A stretch of 29,570 nt of DNA from Candidatus Trichofilum aggregatum (GTDB lineage Bacteria > Chloroflexota > Anaerolineae > Promineifilales > Promineifilaceae): contig JADJUV010000105.1 of NCBI GenBank assembly GCA_016716885.1, forward strand, positions 1 to 29,570. Direction: 5' to 3'. The notes under the pieces are model-generated. The model had not been told where the DNA came from. It did no database searches and saw only the letters and a program-made list of their open reading frames with translations. Below, piece by piece: positions 16,175 to 24,202 of the stretch (position 1 is the first letter of the stretch; each line of letters starts with the position of its first letter). A program made the translations under genes and the position numbers.

Positions 16175-16208
16175 TGGGAACTCAGAGGAACTCTGGGAAC
16201 TCACAGGA
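16175..16208. repeat. GGAACTC tandem-like repeat, copy 2
   Basis: GGGAACTCAGAGGAACTC is followed by CTGGGAACTCACAGGAAC. It shares an 18-base word with 7935-7952, where the repeat codes for a protein tail. Here it sits 15 bp upstream of the small PepSY-like gene. Confidence 0.75.
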
Positions 16209-16279
16209 ACGCCAATCAGTAAGGATGGACAAAGTATAACACAACTGAACGAGGATGAGGTTACTCCGAGGGTTGCGGA

Positions 16280-16523
16280 CACGGCTTTTCCAAAGTCCAA
16301 TTTTTTAGTGTTGCGCCATCGTATCGGGCATTTCCCCCACCCCTAACCCCGCCCCAGGGGCGGGGAACTTTTCTAGGCGCGGTTTTTCGGGGCGAAGGCC
16401 CCGAAAAACCGCGCCGCTAGCGTTCCCCCTTCCCTCGGGAAGGGGGTCAGGGGGATGGGTCTTCCGACTAAACCGGCTATGGACTTGTGACAGGCTGTAC
16501 TAGTTGACTTTGGAAAAGCCCTG
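16280..16523. mobile_element. MITE-like element, 244 bp, with 18-bp terminal repeats and 10-bp target duplication
   Basis: Terminal inverted repeats 16280-16297 and 16506-16523 match at 17 of 18 positions, both beginning CA and containing GGCTTTTCCAAAGTC. They are flanked by identical 10-bp direct repeats GGGTTGCGGA (16270-16279 and 16524-16533), as expected for a target-site duplication. The interior has a perfect 18-bp stem (16376-16393 with 16398-16415) and C-rich/G-rich arms (16331-16365, 16418-16455) that also pair. It encodes no transposase, so it would have been moved in trans. A 9-12 bp duplication is typical of IS4-like enzymes, but I cannot name the family. Confidence 0.75.
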
Positions 16524-16572
16524 GGGTTGCGGAGAAGGCAAAGAGATACACAAAGTCTTAAGAATAATCTGG

Positions 16573-16680
16573 CATTGGCTGTGTTTCATTGGGGTTGATC
16601 GTTCATGTAGTGCCTGGCACGGGGCAGACAAACCTGAAGATAACGAGCTTCCCGCCCCGTGCCAGGCACTGATCGTTCAA
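16573..16680. repeat. GTGCCTGGCAC hairpin element, copy A
   Basis: A 108-bp unit beginning with TGGCTGTGTTTCATT and carrying a perfect 17-bp stem (16609-16625 with 16654-16670) around a 28-base loop. Copy B at 18287-18394 shares the entry sequence, stem and exit (GCACTGATTGTTCA-like), while loop bases differ. The stem is conserved and the loop drifts, as in REP/MITE families. Confidence 0.85.
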
Positions 16681-16705
16681 GGCACTTGAAACACACCCGC
16701 TGGCT

Positions 16706-16754
16706 TCTTCTCAGTGAATCTCTCTGTTTCCCCCTCTGTGTGCTCTGTGTAACC
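16706..16754. repeat. CACAGAG-type repeat, copy 2 (half element)
   Basis: A run of CTCTGTG-type units in one orientation only (TCAGTGAATCTCTCTGT, CCTCTGTGTGCTCTGTG). It matches the right half of the 6854-6956 block and ends about 10 bp from the mcrC stop. Confidence 0.7.
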
Positions 16755-16764
16755 TATCTTCAGG

Positions 16765-17936
16765 TTAAGTTCTCAGCAGTTGGGCTAGCAAAGCCTGTCC
16801 GGCTGCGTGCAAATCGCCATCCAGGGGGAAGGCCAGGGCGCGGACGTGTACGTGGGAGAGGTTGATGTTCAGCGGCCGCGACGGTTCCTGTGGATACAAC
16901 AAAATCGCCAGCGGACAGTTCTTCACCTGGGCATAGGCCACCACCTGGCTAAAATCATCACTCTGGATGGTGCGGGGTACTTTGTACTTGGTGTCCAGAA
17001 TGGCGTAGGGTTGCTCTGCCTGGTAGAGCACGATGTCCGGGCGCACGCTCAGGTAACTATGAGGGTCAACCAGGATGTGCTCCTGGATTTTGACCTGCCA
17101 GGGCGGGGGCAGATGGTGCCGAAGCCACGCGGCCGCGAACCGTTCAAATAACAGCGCCATATCCAGCAAAAACGGCAGTAAGAGGTGATCCCTTCCTGGT
17201 GGGCTGGGCCGCTCTGCTCCAAGAAGAAGCGGCACAGCGCATGGAGCGGCTGATAATCCTGGTTGAGCCGCGTGTAATGCCGTCCCACACAACGAGATGG
17301 GCTGATCGGTTCCACAGTGACGACTTTGTGTAAAGTGCGGAACGCCTGGGTCACAAGATGGTGGGTGGGTGGCGTACATAAACCACTGCGGGCAATCTGA
17401 CGCAAGGCCCAGGCCAGAATCCGGTTGTCTTCGTTGTCTACGGTGTGCTCTTCATATTCACATTCTAGTACCGGGCTGTTGGGGTAGCGCAAAACCCGAC
17501 GCAGGTTAAGCGTGCCGCGCACGGTGGGCAGGAAGTCGGTGTGGCTGATGTAGGTGCGGTGGAACCCGTTGCGGCCGCGGTGCAACACCTTCCGCGCCAA
17601 CATCGCCGCCAACCGGTCATAAAACTCTGTTAACGTGGTCACCCCGGTCAACCCTTCCAGCCAGCGAGGTTCAAAGTTATAAGCCATCTCCACCATGCCA
17701 AACAGATTGCCCAGCGGCACTTTGGGTTGCAGATGAAGCGTCAAATCCGGGGCCAGCGGAATCGTGCCGACCCATCCCTGAGCCGTCAACTGCCACTGTT
17801 GTCCATTCAAAATTGACGGAGCTACCACCTGTATCTGTTGCCCAAACTGCCGGTGTAAACGCAAGCCCATTTCCGGCGTCAGGGCATCTGCCGGTAGGGC
17901 CACGGTCTGGTATTCGGTCAGAGTGAGAGTGGACAT
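16765..17936 (-). pseudogene. mcrC: McrC-like 5-methylcytosine restriction nuclease, one frameshift
   Basis: McrC is the nuclease partner of the GTPase McrB in modification-dependent restriction. From ATG 17936 the N-terminal part runs about 250 residues (blocks L-T-L-H-L-Q-P-K-V-P-L-G-N-L, F-E-P-R-W-L-E-G, T-V-R-G-T-L-N-L-R-R, D-N-E-D-N-R-I-L-A-W-A-L). Near 17187 the frame shifts and continues as L-L-L-P-F-L-L-D-M-A-L-L-F-E-R-F to the PD-(D/E)xK core R-P-D-I-V-L-Y ... A-I-L-D-T-K-Y-K, ending at 16765. One extra G in the GGG run at the break restores about 390 residues, so the shift may be an assembly error. No mcrB is within reach, so it is a solo McrC. Three GCGGCCGC copies. It is flanked on both sides by CACAGAG repeats and by hairpin elements A and B. 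Confidence 0.82.
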
Positions 17937-17968
17937 AGTACCGTTCAAGTCAACTTCTTGTATGGCTA

Positions 17969-18090
17969 GCAAGAAAGAGGTTACACAGAGACTCACAGAG
18001 GGTGCACAGAGGTTCACAGAGAAAAAGCCAAGACCGTTCACTCTGTGTATCTCTGTGCCTTCTCTGTGACCCTCTGTGTTCCTTCTTTTT
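17969..18090. repeat. CACAGAG-type inverted repeat, copy 3
   Basis: Left units (TTACACAGAGACTCACAGAG and more, 17980-18021) oppose right units CTCTGTG (18040-18080), ending in CCTTCTTTTTT. The structure parallels 6854-6956. It precedes mcrC and could act as a terminator-like hairpin on the plus strand. Confidence 0.75.
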
Positions 18091-18148
18091 TGGTTCTGGT
18101 TTATCCAGGTTAGGGTTATTGTCCGGGGAAATGGGGTGGGGAGCAAGG

Positions 18149-18210
18149 GATTTACGATTTACGATTAGTGATGCTGTTCAATCGTCAATCTAAAATCGTC
18201 AATCGTCAAT
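18149..18210. repeat. Short AT-rich iterated words (GATTTAC / ATCGTCA)
   Basis: GATTTACGATTTACGATTAG is followed by three ATCGTCAAT units (18181-18209). No gene is seen in this spacer; such words are often remnants of slippage-prone repeats. Confidence 0.55.
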
Positions 18211-18286
18211 GTGCTGATTTCACCCTGGGTTGATGGACTTTTTCTCTGGATTGACGGAAGATGCCTCTGGCTAATACACTAATAAC

Positions 18287-18394
18287 CAATGGCTGTGTTT
18301 CATTCCGGTTGATTTTCAAGGTAGTGCCTGGCACGGGGCAGACGAACCTTGTCATAACGCAATTTTCCGCCCCGTGCCAGGCACTGATTGTTCA
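18287..18394. repeat. GTGCCTGGCAC hairpin element, copy B
   Basis: The same unit as 16573-16680, in the same orientation, with a perfect 17-bp stem (18323-18339 with 18369-18385) and a diverged loop. It ends about 30 bp before the LysM gene start, so its hairpin may fall within that gene's leader. Confidence 0.85.
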
Positions 18395-18427
18395 CTCTTT
18401 ACATTGCCATCCACAAAGGAGCTTCTT

Positions 18428-20221
18428 ATGAAACGCCGACTACCTGTCACCATCGCGGCCGCATTTTGTCTCCTCATCCTCTTCATCACCCCCATCCTGG
18501 CCGATACCCTGTACACGGTCAAACAGGGGGATACCCTGTTCAGCATTGCCCGGCAATTTAATACCAGTGTACAAACCCTGGCTACCGCCAACGGCCTGCC
18601 CAATCCCAACCTCATCTACGTGGGGCAGGTGCTGACCATCCCGGATGTCAATACCACACCCACCCCGACACCGCCCCCTGGTAGTACCCCCACGCCCACG
18701 CCCACCGGCAACACCACCTATGTGGTCAGGGCGGGAGACACGTTGGGACTGATTGCGGCCCGGTTTGGGGTGACGATACAGGCGATTGCGGCCGCGAACA
18801 ATCTCGCCAACATCAACATCATCTACGTAGGCCAATCCCTTATCATCCCCGGTGTCACTGGCCCAGGCCCTACGGCCACACCCACCCCCGGCCCGACCAC
18901 GCCACCGCCACCACCGCCATCCGGCAACATTAGCTACGTCGTCCAGCCCGGTGACACCCTGGGCCGCATTGCCCTGCGTTATGGCACCACCGTGCAAGCT
19001 ATCATGACCGCCAATGGCCTCACCAACCCCAACCTGATTTATGTGGGACAGGTGTTGACGATTCCGGTGGGTAGTGGCGGCGGTGGCACAGCCACCCCGC
19101 CGCCACCCGTCAATACCGGCAGTTTTGAACTGGGTGGGCAGACGCACGGCTTCGGGCACGTTAGTCAGATGCAATACGCGGGCATGAAATGGATTAAATT
19201 TCAGCACAAATGGAGTCCGGGGGATGATCCGGCGGGGCTGGCGGGGCGCATCAACGATGCCCATGCCAACGGCTTCAAGGTGCTGATCAGTGTCACCGGG
19301 GCGGCCCTGTTCCCCAGCCCTGGCTCCATTGATTTTGCCAGTTACGTGAGCTTCATGGGTGGGTTGGCCGCGCTTGGCCCGGATGCCCTGGAAGTGTGGA
19401 ATGAACAAAATCTCGACCGGGAATGGCCTACGGGGGAAATCAGCCCCACGAGCTATGTGAACAACATGCTCAAACCGGCCTATAACGCCATCAAACAGGC
19501 CAATGGCAATGTGATGGTTATCAGCGGCGCTCCGGCCCCCACTGGTTATGACAATGGCACGAATGCCTGGGCTGATAACCGGTATGTGGCGGGACTCGCG
19601 GCCGCGGGCGCAGCCAGTTACGCCGATTGTATTGGTGTCCATCACAATGCTGGTGCCACCGCTCCTGGAGCCACATCCGGCCATCCGGGGGGCACACACT
19701 ATAGCTGGTACTTCGGCGCGACTTTGAACCTGTATTACAACGCTTTTGGTGGTTCGCGCAAGGTCTGTTTCACGGAGTTAGGCTACCTCTCCGGTGATGG
19801 GTTTCCCGGTTTGCCGGGGGCGTTTGGCTGGGCCAGCGGCACATCCGTAGCCGAGCAGGCCCAATGGCTGGCCGAGGCGACGTCCCTGTCGGCCAACGGC
19901 GGCCGCGTGCGCATGCTCATCGTGTTCAACGTAGACTTCACGGAGTACGATGTCAACGGCGACCCGCAGGCCGGTTATGCCATCATCCGCCCCGATGGCT
20001 CCTGTCCGGCGTGTGATAGCTTAGGGATGTCACGGGTGGTTAACTGCTTTCGAGCTGGTTTTGTTGTAAGGTCGGTCGAATTCGTTTATCCGTTCAGACC
20101 GCCCGGCCGTAAAACGGGCCGGGCTATGGCTACAAAGGCCGTTGGCCTGGCGCTGAAGCCCGTAGGGGCTGGGTCTTTAGCCCGGCGGTTCGACCGCCGG
20201 GCGGGCTTACGTTTTGTTTGA
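18428..20221 (+). CDS. Secreted glycoside hydrolase with three LysM domains
   Basis: A 597-residue exported protein. Residues 1-26 are a signal peptide. Three LysM modules, which bind peptidoglycan or chitin-type glycans, lie at about 28-72, 97-143 and 172-219, each with Y-x-V-x-x-G-D-T-L and I-Y-V-G-Q-x-L-x-I-P, separated by Thr/Pro linkers. Residues about 240-535 form a TIM-barrel glycoside hydrolase: Glu326 in V-W-N-E-Q-N is the likely acid/base and Glu450 in C-F-T-E-L-G-Y the likely nucleophile (clan A pattern). Substrate is unknown; a cell-wall or biofilm polysaccharide is plausible. ATG 18428 has GGAG six bases upstream. The last 60 or so codons, after C-P-A-C-D-S-L-G, are encoded by palindromic repeats (20095-20210), so the tail is probably an accidental extension. 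A strong terminator follows immediately. Four GCGGCCGC copies. Confidence 0.87.
   Translation: MKRRLPVTIAAAFCLLILFITPILADTLYTVKQGDTLFSIARQFNTSVQTLATANGLPNPNLIYVGQVLTIPDVNTTPTPTPPPGSTPTPTPTGNTTYVVRAGDTLGLIAARFGVTIQAIAAANNLANINIIYVGQSLIIPGVTGPGPTATPTPGPTTPPPPPPSGNISYVVQPGDTLGRIALRYGTTVQAIMTANGLTNPNLIYVGQVLTIPVGSGGGGTATPPPPVNTGSFELGGQTHGFGHVSQMQYAGMKWIKFQHKWSPGDDPAGLAGRINDAHANGFKVLISVTGAALFPSPGSIDFASYVSFMGGLAALGPDALEVWNEQNLDREWPTGEISPTSYVNNMLKPAYNAIKQANGNVMVISGAPAPTGYDNGTNAWADNRYVAGLAAAGAASYADCIGVHHNAGATAPGATSGHPGGTHYSWYFGATLNLYYNAFGGSRKVCFTELGYLSGDGFPGLPGAFGWASGTSVAEQAQWLAEATSLSANGGRVRMLIVFNVDFTEYDVNGDPQAGYAIIRPDGSCPACDSLGMSRVVNCFRAGFVVRSVEFVYPFRPPGRKTGRAMATKAVGLALKPVGAGSLARRFDRRAGLRFV
20095..20210. 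repeat. REP-like palindromes forming the 3' end of the LysM gene
   Basis: A near-palindrome GCCCGGCCGT/ACGGGCCGGGC (20102-20127) and a perfect hairpin GCCCGGCGGT-TCG-ACCGCCGGGC (20180-20202) are separated by GC-rich spacer. The reading frame passes straight through both. Confidence 0.75.
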
Positions 20222-20225
20222 TCCT

Positions 20226-20268
20226 CGTCCGCTCAAGCAACCGTGCTTGAGTGGACGTTTTGTTTTTC
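20226..20268 (+). terminator. Intrinsic terminator of the LysM glycoside hydrolase gene
   Basis: A 14-bp stem (20226-20239 with 20244-20257, one G-T pair) closes an ACCG loop and is followed by TTTTGTTTTT. It begins five bases after the stop codon. Confidence 0.9.
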
Positions 20269-20401
20269 AATCCCAGGTCATTCCTGAATAAAGGCAAATA
20301 AGCTATACTCCTGGTGAGCCAGGGATGTTTTGGCGTTGTGGGAGGGGGGTTGCGGCCGCGGTCAGGGGGTTGTTTACCCCGCCCACTCTGGCTTGTTGGC
20401 T

Positions 20402-20539
20402 CGTATCTATTCAGGTGTCCGAACTTATTCCTACGCTCTGCGTGGGAATACCATCTGGGACGCTCTGCGTCCTACTCGACGCAGAGCGTCGAAGGGAGCA
20501 TTCCACGCAGAGCGTGGAACGAGAACGTGAATAGATACG
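20402..20539. repeat. Nested inverted-repeat element
   Basis: The outer arms CGTATCTATTCA (20402-20413) and TGAATAGATACG (20528-20539) are exact reverse complements. Inside are hairpins built on ACGCTCTGCGT and its reverse complement: around 20433-20450, a clean stem GACGCTCTGCGTC/GACGCAGAGCGTC (20459-20490), and ATTCCACGCAGAGCGTGGAA (20500-20519). The rest of the 20222-20677 spacer has no gene; the only intergenic GCGGCCGC is at 20352. Confidence 0.8.
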
Positions 20540-20677
20540 TTGGCTCAATGGTTATCTGTGAAGAACGAATAAAAAGACCAACCCGTTGTAACGCCTGATA
20601 CAACCTGTTTACCATTCCCCTTTATGATGGTACCAGAGTTTATTAAGTTGATTGTTAGGCGTAGAGGTGACTGAGAC

Positions 20678-23600
20678 ATGAGTAATATGGTAGGCCAACA
20701 AATTGATAACTACCGGCTAGACGCGTTGTTAGGGGAAGGGGGCATGGGGGCGGTTTACCGCGCCCTTGACCTGAACCTGAACCGTCCGGTAGCGTTGAAG
20801 GTGATGCACGGGCAACTGGCCCGACAAAGTGAATTCCAAAAGCGGTTTATGCAAGAAGCGCAAGCGGCCGCGCGCCTGAACCATCCTTCTATCGTCAACA
20901 TTTACCACTTTGGGGCCAGACCCGACTTCCTTTACATGGTCATGGAATTTATCCCTGGCCTAAGCCTGGGAGCCACCATTCGCCGCCTGCAACAGACCGG
21001 GCAGGTGATTGAAATTCGGGAAACCCTCTCCATCCTGGCCCAGGTAGCCGATGCGCTTAACTATGCCCACAAACAAGGCATTGTTCACCGGGACATTAAG
21101 CCAGACAACATCCTTCTGCGTAAAATCGAGCAACCGGATCGCCCCGGTGAACCGCCTATCCGGGCGGTCGTCACTGATTTTGGTTTGGCCAAGCTGTTGG
21201 AAGGGGGTGTGCACACGGCTACTGGCACTTTTATGGGCACATTGCCTTACATGTCGCCGGAGCAATGTCTGGATAAAGACCTGGATGGTCGCTCTGATCT
21301 TTACTCGCTGGGCGTGATGATGTACCAGCTCACGACCGGCCAACTCCCCTTTGACATTAAATCGCCCACCGATGCGGTCATGAAGCACATGCGCGAAGTG
21401 CCCCCGGCCCCTCGCCTGATTAAACCCGGTTTGCCAGTGGCCGTGGAACTGGTCATCAAAAAAGCCATTAGCAAACAACCAGATGACCGCTATGCCACCG
21501 GTGAGCAGATGGCACAGGCTATGCGCCTGGCCGCCACCAACCTGACGGCCGCGGATGTGACTACCTTTGCTCCCCCCCAGGCTACGCTCAGCTTGATGAC
21601 CCAACTCTTGCCGGATAAATCTCCGGTTATGCCCAGCCATTTTGACACCAACCTGACCGCCTTGCCTTATGAAGCCCAGTTGATCATTGCCCAGCAGGGG
21701 GTTGATCCACGCAGTTTGCCGCTGAATAAACAGAGCTTGACGATTGGGCGCAGTGCCGAAAATGATTTGAGCCTGACGGGTGAAGGTGTTTCGCGCCATC
21801 ATGCCCGGATTGAACGAACGAGTACCGGCTGGCAGGTGATTGATTTGGGCAGTACGAATGGCTCGTTTTTGGCCGGGGGCAAGCTCCTGGCGAATGTGCC
21901 CCATGTGTGGGAAGCGGGTCAGGTGTTGCGGGTTGGCCCGTTTCATTTGCGCTGGCGCGGCGCGGCCGCGCCCCAGCCCCAATTCTCACCCTCCATGGTG
22001 CCCACCTACCATCCTACCGCCGTACAATCCGTGCCCCCAGGCGGAACCCAGGTTTTTAGCACCAATGGTCAACTCAGCATCGTGCTCAGCCCTACCATTG
22101 TTGAAGTAATGCCCGGTGAACGGGTGATGGTACAGGTGGATTTGCTTAACCAGGGTATGACCGTAGACCATTTCCGCGTGCAGATAGATGATTTGCCCAA
22201 AACCTGGCTGACCATTCCTCAAGATACCTTGCAACTGATGCCCGGAACACGGGGAACCCTGACCTTTCAACTTCATCCGGCACGGGATGGCGAGGCCAAG
22301 GCTGGTTCGCGCCCCTACCGTTTGCGGGTCATGTCTACCCTCAACACCGGTGAGGCCGCCTCTGTGACCGGACAGTTGATCCTCAAACCCTACAGCGATT
22401 TTTATGTAGATATGCGGCCCACGCAGCTATCAGACGGGCAGAAGGCCCGCCTACTGGTGAAGAATGATGGTAATGCGCCCGCCGAGTTTCGCATTAGCGG
22501 CCGCGATGCCGCCGAAGCTATCCGTTATACCATCCAGCCAGACCGCCTGAGCGTCACCCCTGGCGAGCGAGCCGTTAGCGAAGTCACTCTGGTCGCCAAA
22601 CAGCGGCCATTTATCGGCACACGCCAGGTGATGCCCTACAGCATGGTCATTCGCACCTCGGCGGATGAGCAAAAAACGGTCAATGGTCAATTGTCCGTAC
22701 CGCCTCGCCTGCCGGTTTGGCTGATTCCTTTGCTGGGTTTACTCTTTTTGTTTTTGTGCCTGAGCGGGGCATTTGCCCTCAACTCAATTAACACGGCTAA
22801 CCGGAATGCCACGGCGACGGCTGAGGCATTGGTCTTTGTGGAAACGCAACGGGGCACGGTCGATGCCCAATCTTTGCAAGCGACAGGTGAGGCGGCAACG
22901 GCGACTGCGGCCGCGGCCGCGTTAGCGGGCGACGATGACGGCGACGGCCTGAGCAACAACCAGGAATTAACCTTAGGCACGGACCCCAACAAGGCTGACA
23001 CTGATGGGGATGGTCTTTCTGATGGGCAGGAAGTGAACCAACACGGCACCGACCCCAAGAAACTAGACAGTGACGGGGATACCCTGAGTGATGGCGATGA
23101 AGTCAACGTCCACAAAACCTCGCCCACCGAAGCTGATACCGATGGTGATGGTGTCCGTGATGGCGTCGAGGTAAACCTGGGTTCAGACCCTCTCTTACCA
23201 CCCACCGCCACCTTGCCTCCCACCACTGAACCCACGACCGCTCCCACCGCGACCGCCTCACCCACCACCCTGATTCCCACCCATACGCCTACACCCACGG
23301 CCTTTCCGGCCGGGTTCTGGCACGGCATTTGGGAAACTGAATGTGAATATCTCATTTGTGGCGAGGTTGTTTTGACCCACGTGGCTGATCAAAATACCGT
23401 GTCTGGTTCGTTTGCCGAGGGGGCCGGAACCCTGGTTGGCATTTTTGAAGACAATTGGCTGAAGGGAACCTGGTCAGCCAGCGGCCAAAATGGCTCATTC
23501 GATTTTTGGATTGCTCCTGATGGGCAAACCTGGTACGGCAACTGGAACAAGAGTTACGATTGGTGTGGTTATCGTTCCGGGGGCACAGCCCCAGAGCCGT

Positions 23601-23989
23601 GCGGCGTGTCGTCCTGGTATGGTGACTGGGACACCAATTGCGGCGCTTCTGGTTGTGCGGTGCTGACTCTGGAGCAAAACGGCGAATTCGTTGAAGGGAC
23701 CTATGCCAATGGTGAGGGCACAGTCGTGGGAACCGTTGATCGCCATGTGTTTAGAGGCGATTGGTTCCGGGGTTCAGGGACTGGCGCCCTGGAGTTTTTC
23801 ATGCGGGATGAAGGCACCCAGTTTGCGGGCAACTACAATGATGAGTTTGCCTGGTGTGGTCATCGGACCGGAGCTGCATTTCCTGATCCATGTCTGGACC
23901 AAGGGATTACCATTATTCTTCCCCCCATTATTTTGGTGACACTCCAGCCGATTCTGCCCATTATTCCTTTGCCTACAGCGACTCCCTAA
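20678..23989 (+). CDS. Transmembrane Ser/Thr kinase with FHA, TSP3 calcium repeats and a duplicated extracellular module
   Basis: A 1103-residue Hanks-type kinase. The kinase domain (about 10-275) has the Gly loop G-E-G-G-M-G-A-V-Y, Lys41 in V-A-L-K, Asp139 in H-R-D-I-K-P-D-N, D-F-G at 167-169 and S-P-E-Q. An FHA domain (about 330-425) with I-G-R-S, S-R-H-H-A-R-I and G-S-T-N-G-S should bind phosphothreonine. Residues about 445-670 contain Ig-like beta domains, followed by one membrane helix at about 678-702. After it come an Ala-rich stretch, four thrombospondin type-3 calcium-binding repeats (D-x-D-x-D-G-L-S-D, about 748-841), a Thr/Pro stalk, and two copies of a Trp/Cys-rich beta module (about 878-978 and 979-1076), each with G-x-W ... 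C, G-x-F/Y-x-G-x-W and W-C-G-x-R-x-G. If the C-terminus is outside, the Ig-like part would be cytoplasmic, which is unusual. ATG 20678 has GAGGTGA upstream. Five or more GCGGCCGC copies. Confidence 0.9.
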   Translation: MSNMVGQQIDNYRLDALLGEGGMGAVYRALDLNLNRPVALKVMHGQLARQSEFQKRFMQEAQAAARLNHPSIVNIYHFGARPDFLYMVMEFIPGLSLGATIRRLQQTGQVIEIRETLSILAQVADALNYAHKQGIVHRDIKPDNILLRKIEQPDRPGEPPIRAVVTDFGLAKLLEGGVHTATGTFMGTLPYMSPEQCLDKDLDGRSDLYSLGVMMYQLTTGQLPFDIKSPTDAVMKHMREVPPAPRLIKPGLPVAVELVIKKAISKQPDDRYATGEQMAQAMRLAATNLTAADVTTFAPPQATLSLMTQLLPDKSPVMPSHFDTNLTALPYEAQLIIAQQGVDPRSLPLNKQSLTIGRSAENDLSLTGEGVSRHHARIERTSTGWQVIDLGSTNGSFLAGGKLLANVPHVWEAGQVLRVGPFHLRWRGAAAPQPQFSPSMVPTYHPTAVQSVPPGGTQVFSTNGQLSIVLSPTIVEVMPGERVMVQVDLLNQGMTVDHFRVQIDDLPKTWLTIPQDTLQLMPGTRGTLTFQLHPARDGEAKAGSRPYRLRVMSTLNTGEAASVTGQLILKPYSDFYVDMRPTQLSDGQKARLLVKNDGNAPAEFRISGRDAAEAIRYTIQPDRLSVTPGERAVSEVTLVAKQRPFIGTRQVMPYSMVIRTSADEQKTVNGQLSVPPRLPVWLIPLLGLLFLFLCLSGAFALNSINTANRNATATAEALVFVETQRGTVDAQSLQATGEAATATAAAAALAGDDDGDGLSNNQELTLGTDPNKADTDGDGLSDGQEVNQHGTDPKKLDSDGDTLSDGDEVNVHKTSPTEADTDGDGVRDGVEVNLGSDPLLPPTATLPPTTEPTTAPTATASPTTLIPTHTPTPTAFPAGFWHGIWETECEYLICGEVVLTHVADQNTVSGSFAEGAGTLVGIFEDNWLKGTWSASGQNGSFDFWIAPDGQTWYGNWNKSYDWCGYRSGGTAPEPCGVSSWYGDWDTNCGASGCAVLTLEQNGEFVEGTYANGEGTVVGTVDRHVFRGDWFRGSGTGALEFFMRDEGTQFAGNYNDEFAWCGHRTGAAFPDPCLDQGITIILPPIILVTLQPILPIIPLPTATP

Positions 23990-24003
23990 CCGGTTCCTAG
24001 CTG

Positions 24004-24038
24004 TGGAGACTGAGAGACTAAGAGATTAAGAGATTTTT
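24004..24038. repeat. GAGACTGAGAGA repeat, copy 3
   Basis: GGAGACTGAGAGACTAAGAG, then ATTAAGAGATTTTT. It is the half-element form of the 12591-12653 repeat, directly after the kinase gene. Confidence 0.7.
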
Positions 24039-24101
24039 AGGGGTATGGTCAATGGGTCTAAGCTGATAGTTTTCTGCCCTATCGTCGCGTCGGGTATAAC
24101 A

Positions 24102-24139
24102 AAGGACGGTGGTAATCCATGGATTACCACCGTCTTTTT
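24102..24139 (+). terminator. Perfect 30-bp palindrome with T tail, terminator of the kinase gene
   Basis: Positions 24105-24134 are self-complementary (GACGGTGGTAATCC and its mirror), followed by TTTTTATTTTT. Upstream bases are A-rich, so it may also work weakly for the opposing O-antigen-ligase gene. Confidence 0.85.
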
Positions 24140-24202
24140 ATTTTTAGGCACTAACGGCGTCACTCGCGACAAAAAATTGTCGATCTTCTTGAAAAATGGC
24201 AG

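Noticed and set aside
16160..16300. N-terminal extension of the PepSY-like protein
   Set aside because: The frame runs through the GGAACTC repeat and into the MITE end, so it is coincidental.
17969..18090. CACAGAG units as a CRISPR array
   Set aside because: Units are 7-10 bases, degenerate, without constant-length spacers, in inverted orientation, and no cas genes are present.
18440..19699. A 419-codon minus-strand frame opposite the LysM hydrolase
   Set aside because: It is antisense to a clear gene with LysM and glycosidase motifs, is rich in Gly/Arg/His as expected for a shadow frame, and has no recognisable domain or start signal.
20314..20598. Three overlapping plus-strand frames before the kinase gene
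   Set aside because: They translate the nested inverted-repeat element and end in it; no domain or start signal.
20960..21982. A 340-codon minus-strand frame opposite the kinase gene
   Set aside because: It is a shadow of the kinase and FHA coding sequence; composition is atypical and there is no ribosome binding site.
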